Assembly: GCF_021654575.1 (NCBI RefSeq)
Contig: NZ_AP024488.1
Coordinates: 4,735,501-4,799,500, forward strand
Direction: 5' to 3'
DNA from: Desulfoluna limicola
GTDB taxonomy: Bacteria > Desulfobacterota > Desulfobacteria > Desulfobacterales > Desulfolunaceae
Length of the DNA stretch: 64,000 bases
Numbering within the stretch: position 1 is the stretch's first letter; the number at the start of each line of letters is the position of its first letter. Below, piece by piece: positions 15,325 to 23,327 of this stretch. Made by a program: the position numbers and the translations under genes. Below the pieces are notes generated by a model. That model made no database searches. It was not told the origin of the DNA and saw only the letters and a list, made by a program, of their open reading frames with translations.

Positions 15325-16769
15325 CCTGCCTCCACGCGCCTGGGAACCGTTTCCACAGGCTCCGGTGATTCAATGGTGGCCGACTCCTTTTCCCGCACCC
15401 CCAGCTCTTCAAATCGACGTGCCGACACAAAAAGGCGCCTTTCAAAGGAACCGGCAAGCTGGTTGTATGTGGATGTCACCTTGCCGATATCTCCCCCCAG
15501 CCTGTTGAGGTGGGACGCAAAGGTCAGCATTCGCCCGTAGAGCTCTTTGCCCAGTTCCCGGATCTCATGGACGCTTTCGGCCGCCTGTTCCTGCCGCCAT
15601 CCGTACGCCACGGCTTTCAGAAGGGAAATCAGGGTTGTCGGGGTCGCCAGCACCACCCCTTTTTCAATGCCCTCTTCGATCAGCTCGGGCCGCTTGGATA
15701 ACGCCGCGGAAAAGAAACTTTCCCCTGGGATAAAGAGCACCACGAACTCCGGTGCCGGCTTCAACCCGGCCCAATAGGCCTTCCCGGCAAGGGTCTGCAC
15801 ATGGAGCTGGAGGTGGCGAGCATGCTCCGTCAGATGCAGCGCCTTTTCCTCTTCCGTGGTGGCCTCCATGGCTCGCAGGTAAGCAGCCAGGGGAACCTTG
15901 GAGTCCACGGCAATGCGCCTGCCCCCGGGAAGCTGAACCACCATGTCGGGACGCAGGCGACTGGCCTCGCCTTTCATGGTCACCTGCTCATAGAAATCGC
16001 ATCGGTCCACCATGCCGGAGAGCTCGGCGACCCGTTTCAGGGTGATCTCCCCCCAGCGCCCGCGGACGTTGGGCACGGCAAGAGCACCGGACAGTTTCGT
16101 GGTCTCCTTCTGGAGCACGGCATGGGTTCGGGCCAGGGTCTCCACCTGCTCGGTGAGGGTCCCGTACGCCTTTTCCCGCTGCATCTCCATCTGGCGGACC
16201 TTTTCATCGTAGGACTTCATGGCCTCGGTCACCGGCGCGACGATCTCCTTCACCGCGTCGCCACGCCGTTCAAAATCCCTTTTTGCCTCACCGATCACCG
16301 CTTCAAGGGTCTCCTTGGAAAGCTGGGCAAAGGTTTTGGAGTTTTCCGACAGAGCATCTGCAGAAAGGGCCTTCAACATCTCTCGAAGCTCCTCTTTCTG
16401 ACCGGAAAGGAGCGCTATCTTCTCCGCAGTGGATTCCCGCTCCTTCTCCAGGTCTGCCTCAAGGCGAGCCAGCCGGGCCCTGAGCCCCATCTCCACCTCC
16501 CCTTTCTGGTGAAGGGCTGCATCCCTCGCCCTCACCCCCTCTTCAAGGGTGTTGAGGTTGGCGAGGCGCCCCCTGGCTTCGGCGGCTTCATCGGCAAGGG
16601 CAAACAACCGCTCTTCCTGATCATCCCGCGACGCAACGGCTTCTTTCAAGGCTCGCTTCACGCTTCGAAGCCTGACCGAAGAAAGCACCCAGGCAGCAAG
16701 AGCCCCCGTAACGAACCCCGCCCCCAGAAGCGGCTGACTCAGAGCCTCGAAAACTCCTCCCGGCTCCAT
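15321..16769 (-). CDS. rmuC: DNA recombination protein RmuC
   Basis: RmuC-family protein with a predicted nuclease-like core that limits recombination between inverted repeats; 482 aa. An N-terminal membrane segment (FVTGALAAWVLSSVRL) is followed by a long coiled coil (residues ~35-210), then the conserved RmuC domain (NVRGRWGEITLKRVAELSGM, RPDMVVQLPGGRRIAVDSKVP, EFVVLFIPGESFFSAAL). The ATG directly follows the moaC stop with no gap, and its end overlaps mltA, so the three genes form one operon although their functions are unrelated. Confidence 0.95.
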   Translation of the reverse strand: MEPGGVFEALSQPLLGAGFVTGALAAWVLSSVRLRSVKRALKEAVASRDDQEERLFALADEAAEARGRLANLNTLEEGVRARDAALHQKGEVEMGLRARLARLEADLEKERESTAEKIALLSGQKEELREMLKALSADALSENSKTFAQLSKETLEAVIGEAKRDFERRGDAVKEIVAPVTEAMKSYDEKVRQMEMQREKAYGTLTEQVETLARTHAVLQKETTKLSGALAVPNVRGRWGEITLKRVAELSGMVDRCDFYEQVTMKGEASRLRPDMVVQLPGGRRIAVDSKVPLAAYLRAMEATTEEEKALHLTEHARHLQLHVQTLAGKAYWAGLKPAPEFVVLFIPGESFFSAALSKRPELIEEGIEKGVVLATPTTLISLLKAVAYGWRQEQAAESVHEIRELGKELYGRMLTFASHLNRLGGDIGKVTSTYNQLAGSFERRLFVSARRFEELGVREKESATIESPEPVETVPRRVEAG

Positions 16770-17252
16770 TTACGCCCCTTCCCTTCGGTACTCTCCGGAT
16801 TTACCGCCACTCTTGGCCATGAGCCGGACCCCCTCAATGGTCATGTCCTTGTCGTAGGCCTTGCACATGTCATAAATGGTCAGCGCCGCCACAGACACCG
16901 CATGAAGGGCTTCCATCTCCACACCGGTCTCCCCCTTGACCCGAACCTCGGCCTCGATGCGAAAAGCATTGGTTTCGGGCTCGGGGTAAAAATCAATCCG
17001 TGCTCCGGTGATAAACAGAGGGTGGCACATGGGGATGGCCTCACTGGTCCTCTTGGCTGCCATCACCCCTGCGATACGGGCGGTCTCAAGGACGTTGCCC
17101 TTCTTCACCCGGGTGTCCGTAATGCGGGCAAAGGTGTCGCTGTTCATCACGATGCGCCCTTCAGCCACCGCCCGCCGGTCTGTCTGGGCCTTGTCCGTCA
17201 CGTCCACCATGCGAACCGCGCCGTCTTCATCGATATGCGTAAACTCTTTCAT
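16770..17252 (-). CDS. moaC: cyclic pyranopterin monophosphate synthase
   Basis: Converts the MoaA product (3',8-cyclo-7,8-dihydro-GTP) to cPMP in molybdopterin synthesis. The 160-aa protein has the family signatures MVDVTDKAQTDRRAVAEG, SEAIPMCHPL and MEALHAVSVAALTIYDMCKA, and ends KSGGKSGEYRRE. The Shine-Dalgarno GGAGG, 7 bases before the ATG, is part of the intergenic repeat head CCGCCGGAGGC. The downstream genes rmuC and mltA are cotranscribed. Other Moco genes (moaE, mobA, moaB) lie within 3.5 kb but in separate units; moaA is absent from the window. Confidence 0.97.
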   Translation of the reverse strand: MKEFTHIDEDGAVRMVDVTDKAQTDRRAVAEGRIVMNSDTFARITDTRVKKGNVLETARIAGVMAAKRTSEAIPMCHPLFITGARIDFYPEPETNAFRIEAEVRVKGETGVEMEALHAVSVAALTIYDMCKAYDKDMTIEGVRLMAKSGGKSGEYRREGA

Positions 17253-17258
17253 TTATTT

Positions 17259-17293
17259 GCCTCCGGCGGCCAGGGGATGATCCCCCGGACCCC
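17259..17293. repeat. intergenic repeat, C module supplying the moaC ribosome site
   Basis: GCCTCCGGCGG followed by the hairpin CCAGGGGAT/ATCCCCCGG and ACCCC. On the minus strand the head reads CCGCCGGAGGC, which places GGAGG 7 bases upstream of the moaC ATG. Confidence 0.75.
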
Positions 17294-17351
17294 ATATTCG
17301 TGTTGCCACTGAAAAAATCATCGAAATGATGAACGGAACCATATTATTGAA

Positions 17352-17565
17352 GTAACTATTCAGCTTGAGCCTCCGGCGGCCCTGCCGGGGGCTAAACTTT
17401 TAAAAAGTTTAACAAACAGGTCCTAAAAGTTGTCCTTGATCGAATGACGTTTTAAAGGCGGATGTGATTTGACCCGAGGAACGAGGGGCAAAGCGCATCC
17501 GCTACCTGCTTTCAAGGTGGCACACCTTGCCGCCGGAGGCAGCTTTTTTGGAGCTGAATGGTTAC
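17352..17565. mobile_element. MITE-like element, A plus B modules, with 8-bp flanking repeat
   Basis: Outer ends GTAACTATTCAGCT and AGCTGAATGGTTAC are inverted repeats with one mismatch. The inner ends GCCTCCGGCGG (17369) and CCGCCGGAGGC (to 17540) are perfect. The flanking sequence TTATTGAA is repeated directly at 17344-17351 and 17566-17573, as expected of a target duplication. The interior holds the A palindrome and the B hairpins. There is no coding capacity. Confidence 0.75.
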
Positions 17566-17625
17566 TTATTGAAGCGCATACGTCTTCGTGTACCCCGAAG
17601 GGTGCTTCGTGGTTATGTGCCACCA

Positions 17626-17997
17626 TCAATTCGCAGCTACAAAATGCTCCGTCTTGGAGGTCACCTCCGCCTTCACGGCATTCAAAAGCCCCTCAAGGGT
17701 TTCCAACACGTTCTCGCGAATGTCGCCCGCCACCACAATGCCCATGACATCATCGCCCACTGTCAGGGCCTTTTCCTCTTCGATGGCGATGAGGATCTCC
17801 ACAATGCCGTCCCGGCTCCGGTATTCGGTCATGAGCTCTTCCAGACGGGCATGATTCACATGGACCGTCAGGCCTGTCACCGGGCGCCCATCCCTGGAAC
17901 TCTCCCGAACCACGCCGTTATGGGCCAACACCATCCCTGCCTTACCAAAGTCAGGGTGGGCCTTTATCTCTCGTATCATCTCGTCTATTCGAATCAT
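17626..17997 (-). CDS. moaE: molybdopterin synthase catalytic subunit-like protein
   Basis: MoaE-like, 123 aa, shorter than E. coli MoaE (~150). With MoaD it inserts dithiolene sulfur into cPMP. Visible features are GMVLAHNGVVRESSRDGRPV (the GxxxxxGxVR region carrying a conserved Arg), a central VEILIAIEEEKALTVGDDVMGIVVAGDIREN matching the usual GD(V/D) strand, and a Lys in VTSKTEHF where the active-site PxWKxE Lys normally lies. The PxW part is missing, so activity is less certain than the family assignment. It stands alone between two repeat elements. No moaD was found in the window. Confidence 0.75.
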   Translation of the reverse strand: MIRIDEMIREIKAHPDFGKAGMVLAHNGVVRESSRDGRPVTGLTVHVNHARLEELMTEYRSRDGIVEILIAIEEEKALTVGDDVMGIVVAGDIRENVLETLEGLLNAVKAEVTSKTEHFVAAN

Positions 17998-18051
17998 CGT
18001 TTGGGTCCTCTATAATAGAATGACTTCTATGGTTAAAGTGGCCAAGAAATA

Positions 18052-18224
18052 GCCTCCGGCGGCAAGGTGTGCCACCTTGAAAGCAGGTTGCAAATGCGCT
18101 TTGACCTTCGTTCCTCAGGCCAAATCACATGTGCTTTGGGTTTTAGAGTGACCCAAGATTTTTTTTTAAAGACCTGTTTGGCAACCTTTTTAAAAGGTTG
18201 GCCCCCGGCAGGGCCGCCGGAGGC
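18052..18224. repeat. composite intergenic repeat, inverted B plus inverted A
   Basis: Bounded by GCCTCCGGCGG and CCGCCGGAGGC, 173 bases, the same size as the A+B copies at 17369 and 22127 but with the modules in the opposite order. A second head remnant (CTGCCGGAGGC) lies just before the mobA stop. Confidence 0.8.
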
Positions 18225-18255
18225 GTCTTTAACCTGGCTGCCGGAGGCACGTTTT

Positions 18256-18876
18256 TTAAACAACCCCATCCTGTGCAAGCATGGCAAGGGCCCATTGGTA
18301 GTCTTCCGGGGTGTTGATGTTGAAGAAGGTGCGCAGGTCGGGATCGATGCGGCGGATATTGGCTTCGGGGACTTTTCGGGTTCGTTTGTTGCGAAACAGG
18401 CTCTGAATTTTGTAACGTCCTTCGGCCAGGCGAGTTTCCGCCAGCTTGAGGTTTTCCCGGGAGTAGGCGGCGCACAGGGGCTCTAAGCCTTTTTCCGTTT
18501 CCGGCACCACAATGGTGGCGCCTTCTGTACGGTGGGAGAGAACCAGCTCCACCATCTCGCGGGAGAGAAAGGGGTTGTCACAAGGGGCCACAAAAATCCA
18601 GGGGGTGTCGGCGTGGAACAGGGCTGAATGGATACCGGCCAGTGAGCACCGTTCCGGGAAGATATCTGAAACGATCTTCACATCAAGCTCCAGAAGGTCC
18701 TGCGGGGTGTTTGAAACCACCAGCACCTTTCCGAACATCTCGTCAAAAAGCGACATGGTCCGCTGGATCACGCTGACGCCACCCACATCGAGAAGGGCTT
18801 TGTTTGTTCCATTCATCCGGGAGTTTAATCCACCCGCCAGAATCACACCGGTGCAATCAGAAATCCTCATCCGCAT
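18256..18876 (-). CDS. mobA: molybdenum cofactor guanylyltransferase
   Basis: Transfers GMP from GTP to molybdopterin, giving MGD-type cofactors. The 206-aa nucleotidyltransferase has the N-terminal signature GVILAGGLNSRMNGTNKALL, the metal-binding region FVAPCDNPFLS, and the late motif FNINTPEDY. AGGGAGC precedes two closely spaced ATGs; the first is used here. It is monocistronic, bracketed by repeats, and separated from moaE by one composite element. A bis-MGD cofactor would suit formate dehydrogenases and other anaerobic molybdo- or tungsto-enzymes, none of which is in this window. Confidence 0.92.
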   Translation of the reverse strand: MRMRISDCTGVILAGGLNSRMNGTNKALLDVGGVSVIQRTMSLFDEMFGKVLVVSNTPQDLLELDVKIVSDIFPERCSLAGIHSALFHADTPWIFVAPCDNPFLSREMVELVLSHRTEGATIVVPETEKGLEPLCAAYSRENLKLAETRLAEGRYKIQSLFRNKRTRKVPEANIRRIDPDLRTFFNINTPEDYQWALAMLAQDGVV

Positions 18877-19236
18877 CCTAGCTCCCTCGTAGGTTTATGG
18901 GGGGAGTCTGTCAAAAATAATACGCAAAATCAAGCCATTTCAAAGGGGCTCACACCATGGCATATCAACTCACGGTCACCACATTTGCCTTGATAAATCA
19001 CTCTTCATTAAGCTAAAAATACATTATATAAACGGCGCAGTCGCCAAAGGCCACCTGCCCCCATCGAAGAGCGGGTCGAATACAGCCCTTTGCATGTTTG
19101 ACAGCATGCCGATGGTATCGTCAACCCCTTGCATGCCCATATGTGAACAGCCTTTCCCCACACAAGCCGGACGGCCCACAGGCAAGGCACCGAAGAGAGG
19201 TTCCACCACAGGCATCAACCCATTGGAAATCCTGCT
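18877..19236. other. divergent promoter region of mobA and pyrR
   Basis: No gene is seen. An AT-rich stretch includes TATAAA (about 19025) with a weak TTCATT 17 bases before it, a possible pyrR promoter. No obvious pyrR-type anti-antiterminator structure was recognised in the ~200-base leader. Confidence 0.35.
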
Positions 19237-19776
19237 ATGACCACCGCCACTGTTCTTCTCGACAGCAAAGACATCCAGCGGGCCATCACCCGCATGGCCC
19301 ACGAGATCATCGAAAACTACCGCGGGGCCGAGGGGCTTGCCCTTATCGGTATCCAGACCCGGGGGGTCTTCATCGCCCGGCGACTCTGCAGCGAGATCGC
19401 ACAAATCGAAGGAATAGACAAAGAAAAAATCCCCTGCGGCGAGATGGACATCAACCTCTACCGTGACGACTGGACACGCATCAGCCACCAGCCGGTGGTG
19501 AAGCCCACGGAGATTCCCTTTGAGGTCAACGACCGAAACATCCTTCTGGTGGACGATGTCCTGTACACAGGCCGCACCATCCGCGCCGCCATGGACGCCC
19601 TCATGGACTTCGGGCGTCCCGCGCGTATCGGCCTGGCCGTGCTCGTGGATCGAGGCCACCGCGAATTCCCCATACAGCCCGACTATACGGGCAAAAAAGT
19701 GGAAACCGAATACAACCAGCAAGTCAATGTTCTGCTCAGCGAATACGATGATTCTGATCAGATAACCCTTGAGTGA
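19237..19776 (+). CDS. pyrR: bifunctional pyr operon regulator / uracil phosphoribosyltransferase
   Basis: PyrR-type phosphoribosyltransferase, 179 aa; it makes UMP from uracil and PRPP and, in Gram-positive bacteria, also binds pyr mRNA. The PRPP loop VLLVDDVLYTGRTIRAAMDAL is clear, as are LIGIQTRGVFIARRL at the N-terminal side and LAVLVDRGHRELP-like LVDRGHREFPI. It is followed after 9 bases by moaB, so the two are probably cotranscribed. The ribosome site is weak (GGAAA). Whether the RNA-binding role exists here cannot be told from sequence; carA and carB are 25 kb away. Confidence 0.93.
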   Translation: MTTATVLLDSKDIQRAITRMAHEIIENYRGAEGLALIGIQTRGVFIARRLCSEIAQIEGIDKEKIPCGEMDINLYRDDWTRISHQPVVKPTEIPFEVNDRNILLVDDVLYTGRTIRAAMDALMDFGRPARIGLAVLVDRGHREFPIQPDYTGKKVETEYNQQVNVLLSEYDDSDQITLE

Positions 19777-19785
19777 GAGGTGAAT

Positions 19786-20289
19786 ATGGGAACCAAAGAA
19801 CACAGAATTGAGAGCAAAAAACAACTGAGTGTGGCTGTCGTCTCCGTCTCCTCCACCCGGACCCTTGAAACAGACGAAAGCGGCGCATGGATTGAAAAAC
19901 GCGCAAAAAAAGAGGGCTTCAACCTGGTGGCCCGTCTTCTCATCAAAGACTCGGAGGAGGAGGTGCGAAAAGCGGTTCGGGACATCATCCGGGACCACAA
20001 CGCCGACGGCATCATCATCACCGGCGGCACCGGCATTGACAGCAGTGACGTCACCGTCGAAGCGGTGAAACCCATGTTCCGAAAAGAGCTCGCCGCCTTC
20101 GGGCCTATCTTCGCTCAACTGAGTTTTGAAGAGATCGACTCGGCGGCAATCCTCTCCCGCTCCACCGCAGGCATCGTCTTCAACACCGTGATCTTCGCCA
20201 TTCCGGGAAGCCTTGCCGCCTGCAAACTCGCCTGCAAAAGCCTTATCTTTCCCGAACTCGGCCACGTCTCCAAGCACGCCAGGGGGTAA
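19786..20289 (+). CDS. moaB: MoaB/MogA-family molybdopterin adenylyltransferase-like protein
   Basis: Adenylylates molybdopterin before metal insertion (MogA activity), or is the related MoaB; 167 aa. The MoCF-biosynthesis fold signatures ADGIIITGGTGIDSSDVTVEAV and a C-terminal FAIPGSLAACKLACKSLIFPELGHV segment are present, with the substrate-binding GGTG loop intact. The ATG at 19786 follows GAGAGG by 5 bases; an upstream GTG in frame has no site. It is coupled to pyrR. This is the fourth Moco gene within 3.5 kb, on the opposite strand from moaC, moaE and mobA. Confidence 0.93.
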   Translation: MGTKEHRIESKKQLSVAVVSVSSTRTLETDESGAWIEKRAKKEGFNLVARLLIKDSEEEVRKAVRDIIRDHNADGIIITGGTGIDSSDVTVEAVKPMFRKELAAFGPIFAQLSFEEIDSAAILSRSTAGIVFNTVIFAIPGSLAACKLACKSLIFPELGHVSKHARG

Positions 20290-20302
20290 GTCTTCACACA
20301 TA

Positions 20303-20338
20303 GCCTCCGGCGACCGGGGGAGGCCCCCCTGGGCCCCA
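20303..20338. repeat. intergenic repeat, C module variant
   Basis: GCCTCCGGCG followed by the hairpin CCGGGGGAGG/CCCCCCTGG and GCCCC, 13 bases after the moaB stop. Confidence 0.6.
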
Positions 20339-20351
20339 GATGCCAAAGCAA

Positions 20352-20386
20352 CCGAGGCGCTCCTGCAAAGCGCCTCGGATTTAATC
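20352..20386 (+). terminator. probable terminator after pyrR-moaB
   Basis: Perfect 10-bp stem CCGAGGCGCT/AGCGCCTCGG with loop CCTGCAA, followed by a short T-rich tail (ATTTAATC). Confidence 0.6.
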
Positions 20387-20446
20387 ACAGACAAACGGAT
20401 ACATCCCCCTGCCCGCTGGCGGCTCGCCTTTTTTCTTCCTCGATTG

Positions 20447-20552
20447 TTTAACCCGGCGGTTAAATGCGTGACTGTCGAGGGGCGGTATTCCCCTTTCCAA
20501 ATCAGTCATTCCCATCACCTGGTGAGTCATGCATTAACCGCCCGGGTTAATA
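20447..20552. repeat. long imperfect inverted repeat at the psiE 3' end
   Basis: Arms of ~26 bases (TTTAACCCGGCGGTTAAATG at the left; its near-complement GCATTAACCGCCCGGGTTAA at the right) enclose ~53 bases. Each arm is itself a small TTAACC/GGTTAA palindrome. The right arm includes the last codons and stop of psiE. Confidence 0.6.
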
Positions 20553-21043
20553 CGACACTCCGGTGTAAAGCGAACGGCCAGGCTTCGAATGATGCCGAGG
20601 CTCAGGAGGAGCAGGGCAAACCCCGTCAGCACCTCCCAGGATGTGCCTTTTTTCTCCTCTCGGTAGAGGGTGATCATCACTTCGCGGACCACAAAGAGGA
20701 TGGCCGGGTCCATCATGGTGTGAAGGCGGATACGCTTTGTGCTGAAAAACTCCACAAAGCCCCTGAACAGTTCAAGCATGACAAGAAAGGAGAGCACCTC
20801 GGCCACCACGAACGTAAACCCATCTCCATCGATCAGGTGAACCAGGTGCCTGGCATCCATCAGTGTTTTCCCCAGACCAGCGGCCAGCACCACAACGATG
20901 TACACAATCATGATATTGACCATCACCTCCTGGGTGACGAAAAAAATCTTTCTGGGGTGAACGTTCTCAAGCACCCGACTGGCACGTCTCGGCTCTTCCC
21001 TCTTCTCACTGTGTTCCCACACGGGATCGTCTGTTTTTTCCAT
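20534..21043 (-). CDS. PsiE-like phosphate-starvation-inducible membrane protein
   Basis: Four predicted membrane helices (around IMIVYIVVVLAAGL, FTFVVAEVLSFLVMLELF, ILFVVREVMITLY and VLTGFALLLLSLGII) fit the PsiE family, whose members are induced by phosphate limitation and have no known enzymatic role; 169 aa. The ATG at 21043 follows GGGAG; a GTG 18 bases upstream is an alternative. It is divergent from pstS and shares a 247-base intergenic region containing a Pho-box-like repeat, which fits joint control by PhoB. Confidence 0.75.
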   Translation of the reverse strand: MEKTDDPVWEHSEKREEPRRASRVLENVHPRKIFFVTQEVMVNIMIVYIVVVLAAGLGKTLMDARHLVHLIDGDGFTFVVAEVLSFLVMLELFRGFVEFFSTKRIRLHTMMDPAILFVVREVMITLYREEKKGTSWEVLTGFALLLLSLGIIRSLAVRFTPECRINPGG

Positions 21044-21141
21044 GGGGCAAGACTCCCTCACCTATGTGAGGAACGTGTCAGGGCCATGTAAGAACCCTGC
21101 AAGCCCTTATCTCCCCTCAAACCACGAAACTCTCACGGTCC

Positions 21142-21174
21142 CCTAACCAAAACCTAACATGGAAAAACTATCTT
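21142..21174 (+). promoter_or_regulatory. Pho-box-like repeat and pstS promoter
   Basis: CCTAACC-AAAA-CCTAACA (21142-21159) is a direct repeat with an 11-base period, the geometry of PhoB/PhoP sites. A -10-like TATCTT (21169-21174) follows ten bases later, the position expected when PhoB replaces a -35 element. The same heptamer pair occurs before phoB. Confidence 0.6.
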
Positions 21175-21290
21175 CTTCGTGAATGAGTTGTGGCTCCTTA
21201 AGAGCCCTGGCTTTCCGGCACAGCAAAAGCAACCCGTCCGTTGCAACGGAACACAAAAGATATCATCCAACCCTCCACAGGAGATACACC

Positions 21291-22109
21291 ATGAAAAAGA
21301 GTATCTGGTTTACCGCCCTTCTCACCGCCCTCTTTCTGGCGGCTTCCGTGACCATGGCATCGGCCGGAAGACTGGTTATCAAAGGCTCCACCACAGTTCT
21401 TCCCATCACCCAGAAAATTTCCGAGGCCTACATGGCAGCCAACCCCGAGGTGAAGATCTCTCTTTCCGGCGGCGGATCCGGCAACGGCATCAAAGCGGTC
21501 ATTGATCAGACCTCCGATATCGGCAACTCTTCCCGCTTCATCAAAGGCAAAGAGGTGAAGCTGGCCGTTGAAAAAGGCGTTCTTCCCGTTCCCCACCGCA
21601 TCGCCCTGGACTGCATCGTGCCTGTGGCTCATCCCGGAAACCCCGTCACCAACCTCACCCTGGATCAGCTCAAGCAGATCTACCTCGGCAAGATCACCAA
21701 CTGGAAAGAGGTGGGGGGCAGCGACATGAAGATCGTGGTGATCTCCCGCGACAGCTCCTCCGGTACCTTTGACGCCTGGAAGAGCCTGGTGATGAAAAAA
21801 GAGCGCGTCACCCCGCGCGCCCTGACCCAGCCCTCCAACGGCGGACTCGTTACCCAGGTTGCCACCACCAAAGGCGCCATCGCCTACATTGCCCTCGGGT
21901 ACCTGAACGACGAAGTGAAGGCGCTTGATGTCAACGGGGTCAAAGGGTCTGCTGAGACCACCCTCAACGGCCGCTACCCCATCAGCCGTCCCCTCTTCAT
22001 GTTCACCAACGGGTGGCCCAAAGGCGAGACCCTCTCTTTTATCAACTTTATCCTCTCCCAAAAGGGCCAGGGCCTGGTGGAAGAGGCGGGAAGCATTCCA
22101 CTTTACTAA
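21291..22109 (+). CDS. pstS: phosphate ABC transporter substrate-binding protein
   Basis: Periplasmic phosphate-binding protein feeding PstCAB, 272 aa. A Sec signal peptide (MKKSIWFTALLTALFLAASVTMASA) is cut near residue 25. The mature part begins GRLVIKGSTTVLPI, and the phosphate-binding loops SGGGSGNGIKAVI and RDSSSGTFDAW are intact. CAGGAG precedes the ATG. It is first of the pst cluster and separated from pstC by 241 bases carrying a composite repeat. The short, PstS_2-like form is common in Desulfobacterota. Confidence 0.96.
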   Translation: MKKSIWFTALLTALFLAASVTMASAGRLVIKGSTTVLPITQKISEAYMAANPEVKISLSGGGSGNGIKAVIDQTSDIGNSSRFIKGKEVKLAVEKGVLPVPHRIALDCIVPVAHPGNPVTNLTLDQLKQIYLGKITNWKEVGGSDMKIVVISRDSSSGTFDAWKSLVMKKERVTPRALTQPSNGGLVTQVATTKGAIAYIALGYLNDEVKALDVNGVKGSAETTLNGRYPISRPLFMFTNGWPKGETLSFINFILSQKGQGLVEEAGSIPLY

Positions 22110-22126
22110 CGCATGGTAAGCAACAG

Positions 22127-22298
22127 GCCTCCGGCGGCCCTGCCGGGGGCCAAACTTTTGAAAAGTTTGACAAACAGGTCTTTATAAATATGCCATAAAA
22201 ACTCTCGGTTCAGAGGCGGATGTGATTTGACCCGAGGAACGAGGGGCAAAGCGCATCCGCAACCTGCTTTCAAGGTGGCACACCTTGCCGCCGGAGCC
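22127..22298. repeat. composite intergenic repeat, A plus B, inside the pst cluster
   Basis: A 172-base unit bounded by GCCTCCGGCGG and CCGCCGGAGCC. The A palindrome (arm CAAACTTTT) and the B module (GCGGATG...CATCCGC, GAGGAACGAGG core, CAAGGTG/CACCTTG hairpin) are almost identical to the copies at 17369 and 41293. The outer sequence continues to GAGCTGAATAGTTACC. Confidence 0.85.
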
Positions 22299-22350
22299 TG
22301 CTTTTTAGGAGCTGAATAGTTACCTTTTTTTATTTTCAGGATACACTCAC

Positions 22351-23322
22351 ATGACACACCCAGAAGCTACAGAGATCACGCCCAAGGTGGATCTACCTGG
22401 CTGGCCAGACACAAAGACCGGCCAAAAAAAAGACACCCTGACGGGACGACGAACCGCCATTGGCGAGTGGTTGGCCGAGTCTTCTCTGTTCACCATCTCC
22501 CTCATCTCCATTCTGGCTCTGGGGCTCATCATGCTCTTCCTGCTTATGGAAGGGGCCCCCACCTTCTCCTTTGTCTCCATTCGAGACTTTGTCCTGGGGC
22601 ACTTCTGGTATCCCACGGATGAGCCCCCGGACTTCGGGATCCTTCCCCTGATCCTGGGCTCCGTTTCCGTAACCCTCATCTCCTCACTCATCGCGGTGCC
22701 GTCCGGGGTGATGACCGCCATTTACCTTTCTGAAATAGCCCCCCCAAAGGTCGCCGAGGTGCTGAAGCCCGCCATTGAGCTTCTGGCCTCCCTTCCTTCG
22801 GTGGTCATCGGTTTTTTTGGCATGGTGGCCGTGGCACCGCTGATGCAGGAGGTCTTTGACATCCCCACAGGCCTCAACCTCTTTACCGCCTCCATCATGC
22901 TTGCTTTTATGTCCATTCCCACCATCTGCACCATTTCGGAAGATGCGTTAAGGAGCGTGCCCATCACCTATCGTGAGGCCTCCCTGGCCCTGGGGGCCAC
23001 GCCCTTTGAGACCATCTCCAAGGTCACGGTCCCCGCGGCCCTTTCCGGTATCACCACGGCCATCATCCTCGGCATGTCCCGAGCCATCGGCGAGACCATG
23101 GTGGTGCTCATGATTGCCGGCGGCGCGGCCATGATGCCTGAATCGATCTTTGACCCCATCCGGCCCATGCCGGCGAGCATCGCAGCGGAGATGGGAGAGG
23201 CCCCCTTCCGGGGCGACCATTACCATGCTCTCTTTGCCACAGGGATCACCCTTTTTCTTTTCACCATTCTCTTTAACGTTCTGGCGATGTCCGCATCGCG
23301 CAGATTCCGGCTCAAGGGATAG
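22351..23322 (+). CDS. pstC: phosphate ABC transporter permease PstC
   Basis: Inner-membrane permease, 323 aa, with a soluble N-terminal tail, six or seven helices and the BPD_transp EAA loop (YREASLALGATPFETISKV). The region VPSGVMTAIYLSEIAPP and the stretch around the ligand path SLPSVVIGFFGMVAVAPL are typical of PstC. AGGA precedes the ATG. It is followed 5 bases later by pstA. The periplasmic insertion around residues 255-290 (MPASIAAEMGEAPFRGDHY) is as usual for the family. Confidence 0.95.
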   Translation: MTHPEATEITPKVDLPGWPDTKTGQKKDTLTGRRTAIGEWLAESSLFTISLISILALGLIMLFLLMEGAPTFSFVSIRDFVLGHFWYPTDEPPDFGILPLILGSVSVTLISSLIAVPSGVMTAIYLSEIAPPKVAEVLKPAIELLASLPSVVIGFFGMVAVAPLMQEVFDIPTGLNLFTASIMLAFMSIPTICTISEDALRSVPITYREASLALGATPFETISKVTVPAALSGITTAIILGMSRAIGETMVVLMIAGGAAMMPESIFDPIRPMPASIAAEMGEAPFRGDHYHALFATGITLFLFTILFNVLAMSASRRFRLKG

Positions 23323-23327
23323 CCACC

